Shown here: piece after piece, positions 62,386 to 64,000 of the stretch | How the letters are laid out: the number at the start of each line of letters is the position of its first letter | Position numbering within the stretch: position 1 is the first letter of the stretch | DNA from: Haloarcula amylolytica JCM 13557 | GTDB lineage: Archaea; Halobacteriota; Halobacteria; Halobacteriales; Haloarculaceae | Length of the DNA stretch: 64,000 nt | Assembly: GCF_000336615.1 (NCBI RefSeq) | Contig: NZ_AOLW01000015.1 | Location: forward strand, 332,597 to 396,596 | Direction of reading: 5' to 3' | The notes under the pieces: generated by a model | The model's input: only the letters and a program-made list of their open reading frames with translations | Databases searched by the model: none | What the model was told of the DNA's origin: nothing | Translations under genes and position numbers: made by a program

Positions 62386-64000
62386 ATGGTCGATTTCACT
62401 CGACGGCAGGTGCTTTCACAGTCGGTGGCTGCTGCGCTTGGGGCCAGCGTCATCGGCGTGGCAAGTGGGGAAGAGGTCGAAGAGACAGACACACCGGGCG
62501 CTCCGAGCGTCGCCGGGAGTCTCAAACGCTTCTCGACGACGGCGTTCGGCGCGGAAGTGACCGGCCCGTTCGTCTTCGAGGACGGGTCACTGCTGTACAG
62601 TCTCCAGCACCCGGAGGGAGAGAACCCCGACCCGTTCGGACGGGCCGCAGTGGGCTATTTCAGCGGCTTCCAGTTCGAGTTCGATGGGAGTAACGACGAT
62701 TTCCCGGAGGTGGGGGTTCCGGACACCGAGGAGAAACAGCGTCAGGTCCGGTCCGCGGCGGGCGACTACGAAATCCTCGTGCAGGGACGCGAACCGATCA
62801 ACGGCGGGGCGGAACGGCTAGGTGTGGTCCAGACGCCCGACGGGACGGATATCACCCAGGAGAACTTCGCCGGTACCCAGTACGGTGGCGCGGCGACGAA
62901 CCCCGACTGTAACCAGTTCGTCCCGACCAACGACGAGGGGACCGAGGGCTACCTGTTCACGAACTGGGAGAACAGCCCCGGATGCGTCTCGCGGGTCCCG
63001 CTTAGCCAGGACGAGAACGGCGAGTGGAGCGCGGACACCGGGAACGCGATGAACCTGACCAACACCCAATCCCTCCGTGAACACGGCGGGACGCGGATCA
63101 ACTGCTACGGCGACCTCAGCCCGTGGGAGACGATGATTTCCGCCGAGGAGAACTACGCTCATGCCCGCGTTAGTCTGACGGCGACCGTGGGCGATATCGT
63201 CGAGGCGGGGTCAGGCGAGGGACTCATCGGTGGGTGTCAGTTCTGGAACCGGCCGAACCCGAGCGAGATATCGGGCGCGATCGAGTCCTACGCCGAGAGC
63301 GGCGACCTCGACGAGGACTTCGGCCCGCAGGGCTACTGGGCGCTGACCGGCGTCGAGTTCCTCGCGTACTACCTCGGTGCGGAGCGCGACGACCAGGGGG
63401 ACGGCGAGAACCTCGCAACGACGCTGCTCGACGACGTGTATCCGAACCCGTACCGGTACGGGTACTTCGTCGACTTCCGGGAACCGACCGCTGACGAACC
63501 CGAAGCGGTCAAGTACTACGTGATGGGGCGGGCCTCGTGGGAGGCACCCGACATCGAAGGCGACCAGCGGACCCTCTACGGTTGCTCGGACGGCGACAGC
63601 AAGGGCATCTACAAGTTCGTCGCCGACGAGCCGATTCCGGAGTACGACGACCCGATGGACGTCGCCGGGACGCTGTACGCACCGAAGATCACGAACGACG
63701 CGGCCAACGCCGCCGAAGCCGGGGAGCGGAACTCCCCCGCACAGACCCCGCTGGAAATCGAGTGGCTCGAACTCGGTCACGCCACGAACAGCGAGGTCGA
63801 GTCCTGGGTCGCCGAGTACGACGACGTGACCCAGGCCGACTACCTCAGCGCACACGCCGACTGGGCGGACGGCGACGAGGTGACCGAGGCGGTCATCAAG
63901 CAGGCCGACCTGTCCGTCATCGAGAACGGGAACCGGAACTACATCACGAACGAGGAAATCGTCGAGTGGGCCGAGCAGTACGAGGCCAACGGTCCCGACG
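62386..64000 (+). CDS. PhoX-type secreted phosphatase (DUF839), 3' end cut by window
   Basis: At least 538 residues are visible with no stop before the edge. A Tat signal begins it: FTRRQVLSQSVAAALGASVIGVASG (twin Arg, no lipobox Cys). The rest has the DUF839 pattern: FTNWENSPGCVSRVPLSQD, GDLSPWETMISAEENYA and YGCSDGDSKGIYKFVAD. PhoX enzymes are Ca/Fe-dependent alkaline phosphatases induced by phosphate starvation. An AT-rich promoter with a tandem repeat precedes it. The protein continues past the window. Confidence 0.85.
   Translation, partial: MVDFTRRQVLSQSVAAALGASVIGVASGEEVEETDTPGAPSVAGSLKRFSTTAFGAEVTGPFVFEDGSLLYSLQHPEGENPDPFGRAAVGYFSGFQFEFDGSNDDFPEVGVPDTEEKQRQVRSAAGDYEILVQGREPINGGAERLGVVQTPDGTDITQENFAGTQYGGAATNPDCNQFVPTNDEGTEGYLFTNWENSPGCVSRVPLSQDENGEWSADTGNAMNLTNTQSLREHGGTRINCYGDLSPWETMISAEENYAHARVSLTATVGDIVEAGSGEGLIGGCQFWNRPNPSEISGAIESYAESGDLDEDFGPQGYWALTGVEFLAYYLGAERDDQGDGENLATTLLDDVYPNPYRYGYFVDFREPTADEPEAVKYYVMGRASWEAPDIEGDQRTLYGCSDGDSKGIYKFVADEPIPEYDDPMDVAGTLYAPKITNDAANAAEAGERNSPAQTPLEIEWLELGHATNSEVESWVAEYDDVTQADYLSAHADWADGDEVTEAVIKQADLSVIENGNRNYITNEEIVEWAEQYEANGPD

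Noticed and set aside
1-64000. CRISPR arrays, rRNA genes or intact insertion sequences
   Set aside because: I saw no regularly spaced repeats, rRNA-like sequence or full transposase gene.

Overview
The window is chromosomal DNA from a halophilic archaeon. It is GC-rich, its proteins are strongly acidic, and many starts lie 24-35 bases downstream of a TATA-like box with little or no leader. It carries archaeal genes (Lsm, L37e, two Cdc48 ATPases, AbrB-PhoU, UPF0058) and family types typical of haloarchaea. The gene set suggests Haloarcula or a close relative; the genus is inferred from general similarity, not from a database search. Most of the window is dense, ordinary core chromosome. There is one tRNA gene, no rRNA and no CRISPR array.

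Layout. 1-8.0 kb: menaquinone genes menE (cut by the left edge), menB, menD and menF, mixed with an NRDE protein, a small HTH regulator, a small membrane protein and a membrane-anchored J-domain protein. 8.2-12.7 kb: small regulators, an enoyl-CoA hydratase with a neighbouring Lrp-like regulator, then photolyase and Mn-type superoxide dismutase. 12.8-18.2 kb: a branched-chain amino-acid-type ABC importer. Four transporter genes (livH-M-G-F) form an overlapping minus-strand operon that converges on a plus-strand binding-protein gene. That protein appears circularly permuted: the family's C-terminal half comes first and its N-terminal half last. 18.5-23.7 kb: a membrane HTH receptor, tRNA-Glu(CUC), a CinA-type protein, an ATP-NAD kinase-like protein, AbrB-PhoU and small proteins. 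23.77-24.14 kb: a gene-free remnant with hairpin ends like those of IS200/IS605 (TnpB-type) elements.

24-36.9 kb: housekeeping genes including a nitrilase-type hydrolase, a DUF4349 lipoprotein, a Cdc48 ATPase, an alkaline phosphatase-superfamily enzyme, an M42 peptidase, the lsm-rpl37e pair and purF. An 82-bp nested inverted repeat follows. 37-42.6 kb: a sensor histidine kinase divergent from a TrmB-like protein without a DNA-binding domain, then a second Cdc48 gene overlapping an Hsp20-like small gene. 42.7-51.8 kb: an alpha/beta hydrolase, a CDP-alcohol phosphatidyltransferase, a DoxX operon, a divergent RtcB ligase, UspA, an acyl-CoA dehydrogenase, a RIO-like kinase, an EamA transporter and an SRPBCC protein.

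51.9-64 kb: glutamate dehydrogenase, a frameshifted MaoC-like pseudogene, an acyl-CoA carboxylase carboxyltransferase with an extra N-terminal segment, a large secreted protein, fructose-1,6-bisphosphatase, 3-hydroxyacyl-CoA and acyl-CoA dehydrogenases, a PadR regulator, and a PhoX-type secreted phosphatase that runs off the right edge. Its promoter region has a tandem 9-bp repeat.

Metabolic themes are menaquinone synthesis, acyl-CoA turnover (two acyl-CoA dehydrogenases, enoyl-CoA hydratase, hydroxyacyl-CoA dehydrogenase, carboxylase), gluconeogenesis and amino-acid uptake and use. No large novel defence or mobile island is visible. The best candidates for something undescribed are the permuted binding protein, the TnpB-less element remnant, the nested inverted repeat and the Hsp20-like/Cdc48 pair.
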